Positions 22,437 through 34,524 of a DNA stretch of 64,000 nucleotides are shown piece by piece; the first letter of the stretch is position 1, and each line of letters starts with the position of its first letter. Below the pieces are notes generated by a model, which made no database searches, was not told the DNA's origin, and worked only from the letters and a program-made list of their open reading frames with translations. A program made the position numbers and the translations under genes. The stretch spans positions 558,001 through 622,000 of the forward strand of contig NC_033564.1 of assembly GCF_001680005.1 (NCBI RefSeq), written 5' to 3'. The DNA comes from Plasmodium coatneyi (taxonomy: Eukaryota; Apicomplexa; Aconoidasida; Haemosporida; Plasmodiidae).

Positions 22437-24464
22437 ATTCTAATTTTGAATAGTTCACCTTCAGAGAATATGGCCGACGAGGTGAGCACAAAAGGGCTTC
22501 ACTGTAATATCGACCGAACGACATTGAAGAGTTATGAGAGTGTGTTAAAGGGATCATTAACCGGGAAACACTATTATGAGGATCTCGTAGATGATATTCT
22601 ACATGCCTGGTGTTGTGTGTCCGGCATTTTGGAATGGAAACTTGATGAGGACGCACGTTGCGATCTTCTATATTACTTAGCAGGAGCAATAATATATGAT
22701 AAAATCCAGGACAAAGGTGAATTTGCAACAATCATGAATGGAATACCCAAAGCATTAAAAACGAACTTCATTAATCTGCGGGAATGCAGCATAGAACCGA
22801 AGAATGGTGGAAAAAAGTTCTTCGCTGAAATGAAGTTAATAGGAAATTATAAATTGGAGCCTGGGGAAGCACGGGACAGGCAGGAAGGTTCAGGTAAAGT
22901 TAGTTGCGAGAAGTGTAAAAAATATTTGGAAGAAGTTATGCAGGCATATGGTATTGTGAAAGATTATTGTAACTTACCGGCGAATAAGGGGAACTGTGTA
23001 GGGGTGGAAGAAGGGTATAGAAAGAAAAATCCAGAGGAACTGTATGGTTCAATGTATAAAATAAAAGAGCTACCCAAACCTACATTATTAGTACAGAGAA
23101 AGCAACTGGTACTGTAGATTATTTCCTGTTCAGAAATGAACAAATATTATGCAATACTGTATGCATAATGTAATAAATTGTGGAATAGTTAACACATTGG
23201 AACATATGCATACTTCAATTTCCTCCTTAATTACCTTTATAGGAGGATTGCCAAGAGGAGGAAAATCTACCCTCAGAAAGAATATATTGTGAATTTGGGC
23301 ATACCGAACAACAATGTAATGATGCAGGTGGAGAGGACACAACAACATTAGAGAGTTCTCTTACAACTATAATAAAAAAGTACGATGGTGTAGAGGACTA
23401 TGAGGAAGGTACTATAAATGCATATTGCCATGCATTGAAGAAGAAGAACGAACAGCAACAATCTCCCAAAATCGAGTACTGCCCCTACTTATATTATTGG
23501 ATTGGAGATACACTATTGGCCAATTCCAACAAACGGAACGAATTCTCCACCGCTATGTATGCAGTCTACGAGCAATTGAACAAACTGAACACTAATGATA
23601 AGTGCAATGTTATATACCCTAACATCACTTGGGACATCTTCGACCACATGAAACTAATATTCGATTATTATCATGATTATACAACCATAAAAGAATGCAT
23701 ACAAGTCTCGGGGTCTCCTAGGTCTAAGTGTACTCAGGTGAATGAGGATTACCTCGAAAAAGTTGTTTCAGCTTATAGAAGTATGAGCGCAGAGTGCCAG
23801 GGGGGAAATAATAATAAATGGTGTCAAGAATTTGGGAAAATGACTGCTAAGCATACTTATGACGAACTACTACAATTAAAATGTTCTTTAAAGCATACAT
23901 CAGAATGCCCAACCTCCATCGCACCCGCTGCTGTATCCGGTACATTAGCCACCACAGTGGGAATTGGCACTTTTGCATTTTTCCTATACAAAGTAAGTAC
24001 ATAATTACTAATACACTGTACATATAACATTATAATAGTGCACACACATGTCTATTACAATATTTAAGAAACAATCATTTAAGCTTAGTGTGCATGTTCA
24101 CCCATATAAAATAAATGTGCACATATATGTAATACATGTGTACGCTTGACTTTTTTTTTTCTTCTTTCACGCCTAACATTTCCACTCCCTCTAACAACCT
24201 TCGTAGTATGATCTTTTACCTTCATGGATACGTAACCACTTTGGTAAGCAATTTAAAGGAAGAAGCAGCAAAAAAAGATTCGCACAACGCAATTTTGATG
24301 TGTCCACAGATGATTCCACAACCGATAATTCAACAATGGATAATTCTACAATAGAATCCTTGACAGAATATTCTGTTCCACCACCGTCAAACAGAAGAGG
24401 AGGGGCAAACAATAATGGGAGGAAACAACAGAATAGAAAAAATATAAGTTATGGACGTATGTAA
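22437..24464 (+). CDS. KIR-like PIR protein with damaged 5' end (gene 6)
   Basis: Exons 22437..23108 (or ending 23090), 23243..23992 and 24207..24464, all phase 0, about 559 aa. Exon 2 starts six codons before SPSENM, the usual LPSE position; its ectodomain core is degenerate (LLYYLAGAII). Exon 3 is a normal ectodomain 2 (LYYWIGDTL) with a TM segment ending LYK. Exon 4 is a basic tail starting YDLLPSW, containing TEYSVPPPS and ending ISYGRM. The expected one-codon exon 1 is at 22309-22311: the next 125 bases align with intron 1 of gene 1 (also 125 bases), but the donor reads ATG AAAGA instead of ATG GTAAGA. Unless another start or donor is used, the first intron cannot be removed in the usual way. 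It is either a decaying gene or one using an alternative leader. Exons 2-4 are intact. Confidence 0.78.
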
Positions 24465-25593
24465 TGCGTTCCATTAAATGTGATGTCTACGCCCCTCGCA
24501 GGGGTGATATAAATAACACCTCACACAGATTATACAGTATAAGGGCAGAAATGGTATTTTCACTTTTTCTTCTTTCTTTTACTTTTTTGTTTTAACTTTT
24601 TTTTCTTTATTTCCTTTTTTGTTGTTTTGTATTGCATGAAAGTGTTTACATGTTCATGTGTAATGAATATAAGCCGGGAAAAAAAAAAAATTTTCTTCCC
24701 CACTTTATTGTGACTTGTTTGGTAAAAGTTCTTCTTTATTGAAGAATTAAAAAAAATGCCTATTCATTTTGTTACAAAAATTTTGACTTGATAGATATTT
24801 TTTTGTTTTTTAAAATACTTGAAAACTTTTTCGAAAGGAGGTCGGCACCTTCCTTTTTTTTTTTTTTTTTTGTTCCGCGCCCCTTTTTGGGAGTATTCTT
24901 TCTTTCCTTATGTGCTTATTAAAACTTACAAATGGAAGGAAAGAAAAAATAGTAACGAAATATGTATGCGCACCACCTTACCAGATTGGTAAAGGAAAAA
25001 AAAAAAATTTTACAAACGGAATAATGGCGGAATGGAATGAATGGACGAATGGAAAAATGCCAAAGCGGACAAGCAAACATTCGAAATAGGAAAAAAAAAA
25101 AAAAACAAGAAAAAAGGAACATAGCAAACACTACTGTGTCAAAGCAAAAAGGGGGTGCCCCCCAAAAAAAGGTGTTGCGGAAAAAGAAAAAAAAAAGTGA
25201 CACACTTAGCACCATATATATTTTGTTGGCGTACCCCCCCCCAAATGTATGAACCACACATTAAAAGTGAACCGTCACATTCACAACATTTGCCCCTTCA
25301 CCGCGGTTTGTGTCATGAACGCAAGGCCTTCCAAAAAAATTGGGAAAATTAAAGGATCGAACAGATAATGTGTGCCCCTTTAAAAAAGTAAAAAAAATAT
25401 ATATATACGTAGTGTAATGCAAACGGTTGAACTCTTTTTTTTTTTCTTCTTTTTTTGGCAAATCGGAGAATTAGCTTTAGTAAAATATTCATGTATCTTA
25501 AGTGGTAGTCACCATACAGTCCGTCAGTCAGTCAGCCAATCAGGTAGTCATATCTTTATTTAAAGGAAACGTAAGAAACAAGCATCGTCCAAA
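24465..25593. other. KIR island to core boundary, homopolymer-rich
   Basis: No gene supported. It holds the 3' flank of gene 6, AGGTCGGCA at 24839-24847, the shared element at 24871-24896, several poly-A and poly-T tracts, and small frames that are compositional. The KIR-type sequence ends about here. Confidence 0.55.
24871..24896. repeat. Shared KIR 3'-flank element, copy 2
   Basis: TGTTCCGCGCCCC followed by TTTTTGGGAGTATT after a poly-T run, matching 8041-8066. It is about 400 bases past the gene 6 stop codon. Confidence 0.6.
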
Positions 25594-26101
25594 ATGAACA
25601 AACTGGTAAGTCAAAAAGAGGAGGAGTAAAAATGTGTAAAGATTGAGTACTCATTTGTACCTTCTTGTGTTTACCTCAAAATGCGCTTTTTACTTTCCTT
25701 CGTTAGTTCACGACCGTTTTGGCCATATTTGTTTTACTGCAAAGGAGTTGTATTAAGGCGGAGAAGCATGAAATCACTCATAAGGTATGAACAAAGTGTG
25801 TGTGCGTGTGTCTGGGAGAATAGTGACGCACGCTTCCTTTCCAATGGCGTGTTATCCCTTATCGTTTGGGTACACTTGATCAGGCGACGTGGTACTAGTG
25901 GGAACATAATGGGGGCCCTTTGGAGACAACATCGCTTTTGTTTAACCCGTTCATATTTTTTTTGCCATACAGAGCCTGTTTTTGGATGAACGGTTCATAT
26001 TTTTTTTTTTTTTGTTAACAACTGTACCGTTTAGCCTACCTGCATACAATTTTCAGCTAGCCACTCCGTTTTTACCAAACCTGTTCATATATATATTTTT
26101 T
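25594..26101 (+). CDS. Possible small secreted-protein gene
   Basis: Exon 1 25594..25605 (MNKL, then GTAAGT) joins in phase 0 to exon 2 25707..25784, giving a typical signal peptide (FTTVLAIFVLLQ core, then CIKAEKHEITHK) followed by GTATGA. A third exon from 25973, after a TTTGCCATACAG acceptor, stays open to a stop near 26100 but crosses a long T run and is very hydrophobic, so its frame is unreliable. The leader and first two exons look real; the rest of the protein is not established and no family is recognised. It lies exactly between the KIR island and ROM1, so it could be a lineage-specific secreted protein or the remnant of one. Confidence 0.35.
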
Positions 26102-27257
26102 TTCATTTCACATGAACTAAGCTGAACAGGAAAAAATAGCTTGAAGAAAAAAAAAAAAAAAAAAAACAGGCGTAAGCTAACATAAAACTTGGGCCCATTT
26201 TAAAGAATAAATCGAAACCATTCATTTCCTCTATAAGTCGTTGTGTTGTACTTGTTTATATCCCTATAAAATGGAATGTCTCCTTGTGTGGGAAATTTTC
26301 TCATTTGCAACTTCATAAGAGGAAGGATATAATTCATCGCAGCGAACGAGAAGCGGCCGGGCAGAAAAATGCGCAAAAAGTGAGCAAAAAAAAAAAAAAA
26401 ACAGCAAAAAAATTAGCATGTGAAAAAATCACGCGCATGGCACTTTTCACCTTTTAAACAATTTTATTTCCGCAATTAAGAGGGAAATCCTTTTCACACA
26501 ACTTGCAGCTTTTTCACCTGCTAATATATTCTTCTATACTGGCAAACGCGCACAAGGAACTCGAACTCCCCGCACGTGCCTCCCCTTTTTGACGACAAAA
26601 TATTTAAAAAAATGGCCGCGTGCCAAACACATGCAAGCAAGCAATTATAAACAATATACACATGTGTGGTTTATAAGTACGCACACAATAGATCACATTA
26701 ATGAGACCATTTGGAACTTATTTCCTCCATTTTGTTGTGCTTAATTAATGTGCATGTATATGTTCATATTTACGTACACTGTGTAATTATATATATATGC
26801 TCTTTTTTTTTTTTTTTCCCCTCACGTGTGCCAATAAATTAATCCAAAATTACGCGAATATTTTAATTTCCCTTGATTTATGGTAAAGAGAATTCCCCTT
26901 CTTGCAACGAAGCATGCTTGCCTTTGTTTTGGTCCTCATCAATTCATGAATATATTTTCATGGACACCTGCTTACACGTCCCTCATAGTCCGCCCTCCTC
27001 TTACACACCATAAAATACCGTAAAAGTACTGATTTAACCGCAAAGGCGAAGCACAACCCCTTCTTCTCGCAACAAATGCAGCCCGCGCGGTTACGCTTAC
27101 GCTGTCACATGGTTGCATGATTGTTAATGCTTCCCACCTCATGACCACGGGCTTTGTGCCGCCGATATATATATAGAGAGAAAAACCGAGTGCATACATC
27201 CCGCGTCCGGTGTTATTTCCCCGCGCAATATCACCAAATTAACGTCCGATTTCCAAG
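26102..27257. other. Intergenic, upstream of ROM1
   Basis: AT-rich with poly-A/T tracts; no gene seen. The last few hundred bases, where GC content rises, are presumably the ROM1 promoter and 5' untranslated region. Confidence 0.5.
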
Positions 27258-28689
27258 ATGAGCAACATCCACACCCTAGCGGAGTACAGGGACGACTACG
27301 GGGAAAACCTCCCCTTCAACAGAAGTAAGAGAAGGGGGCGCACATACGTGGCCTGCAGTGCACACATTGTTCTCGTCCGTGATCGTGTGGAATTGCCGCC
27401 TTCCCTGCACTACGTCCACCATACATATGTACGCACCAAAACATAGAGACATTTTTCCTTTACCCCTACAAGCACCAGAGTACTATCAGTCCCAGAGTAG
27501 CTTCATACAAAGATCGAAACCCATTGATGTAGTTAACCTCATATTTCCGCACTTCACCTGGAGAAGCTTTATCATGGCTGTGTCCATCATACAAATAATT
27601 GTTTTTATAATATCCATTAGTATAAAGCCCGCCGATTTTTTGACTCCCTCTGGTAAGTGGCGCGCAAGAGGGTATACGATCCGCGAGGAAAGAGAGGGGA
27701 CATGCCCCATAGAGGGGGAAAAACTTTCTCCCAGGATAAAAATCTGACAAAGTGTGCGCTCTGAGAAAGAGGCCCATATTGGGATGACAAAAAAGGAAAA
27801 AAAAATAATAATAAAATAATGATGATCAAATGAAGGAACCCCTCATAAGTTTGTATTTTTATTTCCTTTTTTCTGTAGACTCCTTCCTGATAACCCTAGG
27901 AGCGAATGTGGCTTCCAGGATAAAGCAAGGCGAAATCCACAGATTGGTTCTTCCCATATTTTTGCATGCGAACATATTTCACACATTTTTTAATGTGTTT
28001 TTCCAGTTAAGAATGGGATTTACGTTGGAGAAAAATTACGGCATTGTGAAGGTCATGATTCTTTATTTCTTGACAGGCATATATGGAAACATGTTATCCT
28101 CCTGTGTTACTTACTGCCCTATCAAAGTTGGCGCGAGCACCTCTGGCATGGGCCTACTGGGCGTTGTAACATCTGAATTAATACTACTGTGGCATGTTAT
28201 TAGACATAGAGAGAGAGTCGTTTTTAACATAATCTTTTTTTCTTTAATTTCTTTTTTTTACTATTTTACATTTAACGGGTCAAATATTGATCATGTTGGC
28301 CATTTGGGAGGATTGCTCTCAGGTAAGTTTATAGCTCACCCTATTTATGGGACACTTCAAGAGAAGGGGGGCTAACCCCACAGCTAATGCGTTATTTCGC
28401 GTAGGATGTGTCGCTTTCAAGTGGGATTACCCTCTCCTGTGTACATGTTTATGTGAACACGCATCCCTCCCCCGCAGATGCGCAGCTTGTACACATATAG
28501 ACCCCTTATTTATATATATATTTTTATTCTTCCCTCCCCGCAGGCATATCCATGGGCATACTCTACAACAGCCAAATGGAAAACAAGCCGTCTTGGTACG
28601 ACCACATGAAGATGGCTTCCTATGCTTGCTTAGCTCTATTAGCCATCGTCCCTCCGATTGTTTTGTTTACCGTGCCGCGCACCTGCTAA
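27258..28689 (+). CDS. ROM1: Rhomboid intramembrane serine protease ROM1
   Basis: Model: join(27258..27324, 27473..27652, 27879..28322, 28544..28689), 278 aa, three phase-1 introns. Rhomboids cleave membrane proteins within their transmembrane helices. ROM1 of malaria parasites has been described as an apical-organelle protease of invasive stages that can process adhesins such as AMA1. Motifs: HTFFN (residues 117-121) in the first active-site loop, GASTSG (167-172) with the serine nucleophile, and HVGHLGG (221-227) with the catalytic histidine (probably H224). There are several hydrophobic helices. The length and the N-terminal start MSNIHT suit ROM1 rather than the larger ROM4 or ROM8. It is the first core gene next to the KIR island. 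The family call is firm; the ROM1 assignment rests on length, N-terminus and neighbourhood. Confidence 0.93.
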
Positions 28690-29751
28690 TTGGGTTCCGT
28701 CGATTTGAATCATTTGTGAAGCATGCATGTATATATGTACGTACACACGCGCACGTGCGAACATGCCTGTACCGACCTGCGCCAATGCGCTTAGAGTCAT
28801 CATCAAGTTGCTCGCCTTGGTAAGAACAGTAAAGAAGATGGCCCCTAATTTGTTTCTATTCACCATTCATCACCCCGTTCCGCTTTAATTCGTGACCATA
28901 ACGATAACCTTACCGATGTTGTAATGATCACGACCCGTCATACTGCTAACGGCATGCTAACTTTTTAAGCCGCAGTACGTATTTGCCTATTTTCCAAGTT
29001 TTTTCCCTTTTTTTCGTAACAACATTTTTTTTGTTAAATTTTAAATACACAGAGAAGACTTGTATTTTTTAAATCAGCATTCGTTTTCCGCCAAGGCGTA
29101 GTTGCGAAATGGACGCGCTGAAATGGGTAAACGGTAAAGGTTCTTTTTATTCTTTGTAGCTCATGTCGTTTGATTGATAATAGCAAATGGACGTGTACGC
29201 ATAACCGTATTTGTACTTATGTTCAGTGCGCATACTACGATGTTGCTTGTTCGCACGGGAAGTTTGTCCATGCGCATTGGGGAGGAGAAGCGCGACAAAA
29301 ACATTGCACGTGTGTACACCCTCGATGAGAGCTTCTGTAGGGTAGATCGTTGTCTGGAAGTTTGCACATCGCAGTATAACACGCGTACACACAGGGGTGC
29401 ATTTTTCTCCACCTCTGCGCACTGCGATCAGGAGTTGGATTTTCAAAAAACTCAAATTTAAAAATTTGAAGAGCCACTGAGCAAGTGCTCATCGCTCTGC
29501 TCTGCTTTGCGTTTATTTGGTTGGCTTTGCTCTTATTTTCATTTTAACTTTGTTTTGTTTCTTTTTTTAAAACTTTGTAAAAAACAAACGGGAATATTTA
29601 TAATTTACTTAAAAAATTATAAAATAAAAAATAACGTAACAAAAAAATAGGGGGTAAAATAAATTAACTAACAAATGGTGGGATTTGGAACGTGCACATA
29701 GGACGTCGTGCTCATGTGCATTGGGACGGGTGGGTAGACTGGGGCATTCCT
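28690..29751. other. Convergent intergenic region
   Basis: No gene supported between the ROM1 stop and the TBC gene stop. Overlapping frames on both strands near 29170-29490 lack family features and look like chance frames. Confidence 0.5.
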
Positions 29752-32608
29752 TTATGTTACACCACTTTTTATGATGCCTTCAGCTTTCGCCCTCAACTTT
29801 CTTATGTGTTTTTTTTTCAACACACCTATTTCGTTGAAAGCGATGTACATCAGTTTGTCGCATTCGACCTGCGTGGATTGGGGGCGGAATGAAAAGTGGA
29901 CGATGTCAAATGGCGTGGACGCAAAATGGAGCAACCAAACGGAGGGGCGAAAAACGTTCGCCAAGCTATTCTCTCATCCACTACTCCCTGCGCTTAATTT
30001 GTCACGCAACAAATTGGTGATAAGAAAAAAAAGGGATTCCTCACGGCTACCCCTTCACCGGTGTTCGCATGCTTACCATATTTTTGGTTGTCTCCTTAAA
30101 TAATAATAGGATGGACTCTAATGAATTTAATTCAATTAATTTTTCCTGATTCATTTTAAATAAGGCCAATGTGATTCTAAAGATAATTTTGTCTCCTTCG
30201 TAGAAGAGGCAGTCCCATATGCGTAACGTCGTGGTGATCTGGGGAAGGCGAGGAATACAAACCCGTGTGGAGAAATATATGCAGATATATGAGAATATAA
30301 ACCCTGGAACACGCGCATCCGCGTGTGCACGTAGAACGATGAGTCACAGCCATTTCGTTGTGTGAAGGACCCCTGCTAAGTGCTCACCGGAAAGGCCGTG
30401 CAAAATAAGCACAACAGCCACTCGGAACAAATCCAAGAAAGGTCAACATCGAATTCTCTGTGGGGGTGGGCAGAAGGATGGGGGAAAATAGACAAACGGC
30501 GAACGATGAAGGACGAACAGCGAATGCGCGGTATAGAGCAGCCATATTGCACAAATTATGCACACGCAAGGGGCCTACTTCAAACGCAAGTGCACATCCG
30601 GCAACTTCGTTCGTATCAATTCTTCTATGACGATAATGTCTCTACGAAGCCCCCTCATTTCGCTGTTGTAATAATCTGCGTGGTGTGAAGGGGAAGGTGA
30701 GATGATTTAGGAGGGGGACACAGCCATATAAAGATACGTGTGATGGGTGCCAATTAGAACCGAATGGTGTGAACGCCACAACGCACGTGCTAACCGCTGA
30801 TGTTAATTTTCTCGTGGGAATAATCCGAATCGATTAACTGGACAATAGACCAAAAAGCTAATTCTTCTTTTAAAAATATTAACGCGATGGCTGCGATAAA
30901 ATTCATGCTCTGCGGGGGAGAATACGGCGGTCACAAAGGGGGGGAAAAAATTATAAAGAAAAGTGCAGATCAAAAGTGTAGATCAAATTTGGGGAGGAAA
31001 CATTAAGCAGAAGCATGTGTTAAACTTCACAGTAGGGTGCATCTCCGAAGATGGGACGGTAAAATAAGCCAATAACGCACTATTTCAATAGCTCAGGACA
31101 TTTTCTTTGCACAAAAGCATAGCTATGCGCATATATCTCTTTAAAAATATTATCCTCATCAGGGGTAAGAATAGTAAGGTGAAATTTTTCGGCTTCTCCT
31201 CACCTGGCAGTAATTTATTTTGGGCTTATAAACAGCAAAAGCGTGCAGGACGTTCCTCAGCTGAACTAATCCGGGGGAATTCATTCGGTACTTCGAAGAA
31301 GGGAAAGAAAAAAAATACATATATATAAATGCGTTAAGCGGGTTAATCTTAAATAACTATAAAGTCATCCCAAAGCCATTAGATTGCCGGGTACACTCAT
31401 AGGACTGATCATATGTACACATCTAATTCTTGTTGATATAAAACTACACACACGTTTTTGTTATGGGGGAAGGTTCGGATTATGTCCAACTCAATTTGGC
31501 TGAGAACTTTCGCCTCGAGTTCACTGTTTAGGCATCTGCGCAGTTAACAAAGGAAGGTAAAACCGTTTGTGGTGTGACAATTCGGGGTATGCAGCGTGCT
31601 TAGTCAATCACATGTTTGAATTGCCCAACTGGGGTGGCCATGTATGCCGCAAATGTGGGTACCACCACTGTTGTTGTAGCCACTGAGTGTTTTATTTTTC
31701 CCTTTTTTCCCCTTTTTGTGTCCCCGCTACGGTTGCTTACTTTTCATATATGGTAGGATACTTCACGTACATCACCATGCTATCTAACAGGTACGGCCAT
31801 ATGTCCGGTCTGCAAATGGGGGAATTAGCACGGAGCGACTGTTACGTGTGGGCTCAATTCACTCACTTATTTATCCTTTCATTTATTATTTTTACTATTC
31901 TTCATGTGGATATTTTATTTTTTTGCTCGACGGGTTGCATATTTGACGAACCTTAGCTTGTCCGGAATTCCCTTTCTAATTAGCGTCTTTAGGTAGTAAC
32001 TTTTTTTTATGTCCCTTTTGAAGGTAAAATATACCTGCCATCTATGGGAGGGGGACGAGGGAGGTGATGATCTCAGGTGTAATGCGCAAATGTACATATA
32101 TCAGTGCATACACATCTGCGTTGGCACAAAAAAATGTGGAGAACCAAGTCTCTCCCCCCCATGGCCAATGCGACGTGGCTTAGTTTCGCTCAGGGAGGTA
32201 CCTTTTTTCAATTTTTTTCTTATGCTTCTCTAGTGCCCCTTTATCAGTAGTAGATTCGCCTGGGTATTCTTTATTCTTCTCAAACCCATAATGGTCATAT
32301 TCGTTATCTGAGCGGAAGGGGGTGAGAAGGAGATTTGCATGGAGATGGGAAGCGCCTACAAGTTGGTGACTGATTGGCATATAAGATTATTCGTTCCATC
32401 TACGCTGTTTTCTACTCTCATTTCGTCCATTATCTATTGTCTATTCTTTGCGCTCTCTTTTAGACTCCCCTCCCGCTTCGTTACCACTGTTGGCCGTCAG
32501 GTAATTATTCGATTCTGGGTTTGCATTAGAAAAAGGATTGTCTGATTCGAGGTCAAAGTTCTTATTCAATTTAATCTTGTTTTTTTCTTTGAAGAAATTT
32601 ATTCTCAT
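29752..32608 (-). CDS. TBC-domain Rab GTPase-activating protein
   Basis: Eleven minus-strand exons: 32608..32485, 32307..32202, 32041..31952, 31809..31741, 31535..31454, 31290..31204, 30909..30795, 30675..30579, 30457..30388, 30238..30077, 29868..29752; 372 aa with every junction in phase. TBC proteins speed GTP hydrolysis by Rab GTPases in vesicle traffic. Domain landmarks in order: RKGIPDKLR at the start, the arginine finger in QIELDIIRTFP (R150), the glutamine finger in INYCQ (Q186), then WLLCLF and TLRIWDCLFYEG. Both catalytic fingers are present, so it should be active. A short charged N-terminal stretch precedes the domain and there is no TM segment. One donor (GTTCGT at 31951) is unusual, but the joined sequence fits the family. 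No single long frame covers it, so it is easily missed. Confidence 0.88.
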
Positions 32609-33471
32609 TTTTTTTTTTTTTAGAATGACGCTCACCTAAAAATCATTTTCGATATTTACTCCTTGGATAAATGTGTAAAATAATGCGCTTTCGGAACATC
32701 AATTACTGCCTTCCGTGTGTATTTGCTTCTGTTGGTTTGCTTCGTGTCACCAGGGGTACTGATCATTTGGTTGCTGTTTCCACTTCTAGCTCCGCTAATG
32801 CTTCACTCCTTTTCGTGCCCGGTCGGCTTGTCCTGCTATCAACTGAGGTGCTATACACAGTGCTTTTTTTTTTCTCTCTTTTTTTCTTCCTAGTTTCACC
32901 CCCTCTTATCGCTATACATCACATAATAATTACTGAAGAGAAAAGTTGGCTGCGAGCTATGCAACTGGTTTAAGCCATTCGGGTGGGCTACTCCTTATGG
33001 GCACTTTTCTCCTTTCATATTTGCTAATGTTACACAGTTTGCGCAATTTTTTATCAAACAAACAAAAAAAAAGAAAGATAATTCTTCTAAAAAAATCAGG
33101 GCCAATGCTATACAAAGATATTATTATTACATCATTAAATAAAACTACAAAGGGCGTGCGCGAATTTCACTCCTAAATTTTCCGACTTGAATTTTTTTTT
33201 TTTCTTCTAGATTAGTATAGAATCTTAACTGGGTGAAATTCTCTTGTATGGAGTTCGGGACGCCGCAAAAGTTTGCGGAAGATTTGCATGGACACACATA
33301 ACATATGTGTATGGGTGTAAAGGCATGTGTACTGTACGGAGGTGTACACTCATACGCTGTGCATTGGTATAATTACACGGAGGCCAGAAATGCGCGCTTA
33401 ACACCCATTGATAGAAGGCTGTCGGAGAATTGTCAAAAATGGGCGGCCAAAAGGATGGTACACAGAAAAGG

Positions 33472-33503
<32 letters not shown>

Positions 33504-34524
33504 AGTTTTTGGAAGGGAGTATTAAGAAGGAGCATTTGGATAGGGGAAAATGAACATGCATCACGCACGACGAGGGAAATTTCCAATGGGGCTAATTACG
33601 CAGGCAATTTTTTTTCGCAAGCGGTTCCCATCAAAATCACCAAGTCAATGCACGTACATAAACATAATTGTACAGCACATGTGTACTTATACGAGTGCGC
33701 AATGTTGAGGAAAACGCGTAATCTTACTGGGAAAAAAAAAAAGAACTCATACTGAACTGCGCAGAAGTGACTGCGTGCACAAATGGGTACGAAGAGGTTT
33801 TTGTTTTCCACCCGTGCGAGGAATGTTGCGCTAATTATTGCGCGTTTTTAGCAGTCGAACTGGTGTGCGCGCTGGTTTTCCCACTTTGGCGATTTTTCCC
33901 GCACGGCTATGGTACCCATAACACACGTTCGTGCACACCCTGGGGGGATGGCGTGGACGGAGCGGATCGGGTGAATCGCGCTGATCACGTGCGCCTTTGG
34001 CGGGAAATAATTTTGTGGCAATATTTTACCAAACGAATGGCTTAAATAACGCGTTATTTTTTCTGCAAACATACGTGCGGTGTTTTTCCAGCGCGCAGTT
34101 CTTTGCTTCGTCCGCTTGGACGAAGTGACAACGAAAAAAGGAGGCGTGCACGGGGGAAAGAGAAACGTACACACGTATGTGTGTAGGTATAAACATACAC
34201 GTGCGCGGTTTATGCGGTGGAACTTCCCCTGGACGTAACAACAAAGGGGGAGAAAAAAAAAAAAATGTAGAACTAGTGTGCGCAAAAAAATGTATCGCTT
34301 TGGAGTTCAATGAAGGATAAATTGAAGTAAATTTTTTTTTTTTTTGTTAATCCCGTGGACCCTTACCTTATTAAAGGGGGAGGGATGCCTGAGCGGAGGT
34401 GCCCTGCACCAACGGGTCCATATTTGTCGGCGTTACGGACCCAATGCGGGAACGGCCTTCGTTAGGCACGTACGCAAGCACACCTGCTTGAATACACGTG
34501 TGCGTCCGTCCCCCCTGCATGTGG
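32609..34524. other. Intergenic, 5' of TBC gene to 3' of RAP-like gene
   Basis: No gene supported. It contains poly-A/T runs (for example 33473-33501) and small frames without recognisable features. A 5' noncoding exon of the TBC gene could lie here. Confidence 0.45.

Noticed and set aside
32609..33300. Upstream coding exons of the TBC gene (minus ATGs near 32655 and 33289)
   Set aside because: The ATG near 32655 has a GTGAGC donor but no acceptor in phase before the ATG at 32608; the other runs to a stop without a convincing join.
33767..34310. Overlapping frames of 90-145 residues on both strands
   Set aside because: Locally GC-richer DNA gives chance open frames; nothing conserved or spliced into a neighbour could be recognised.
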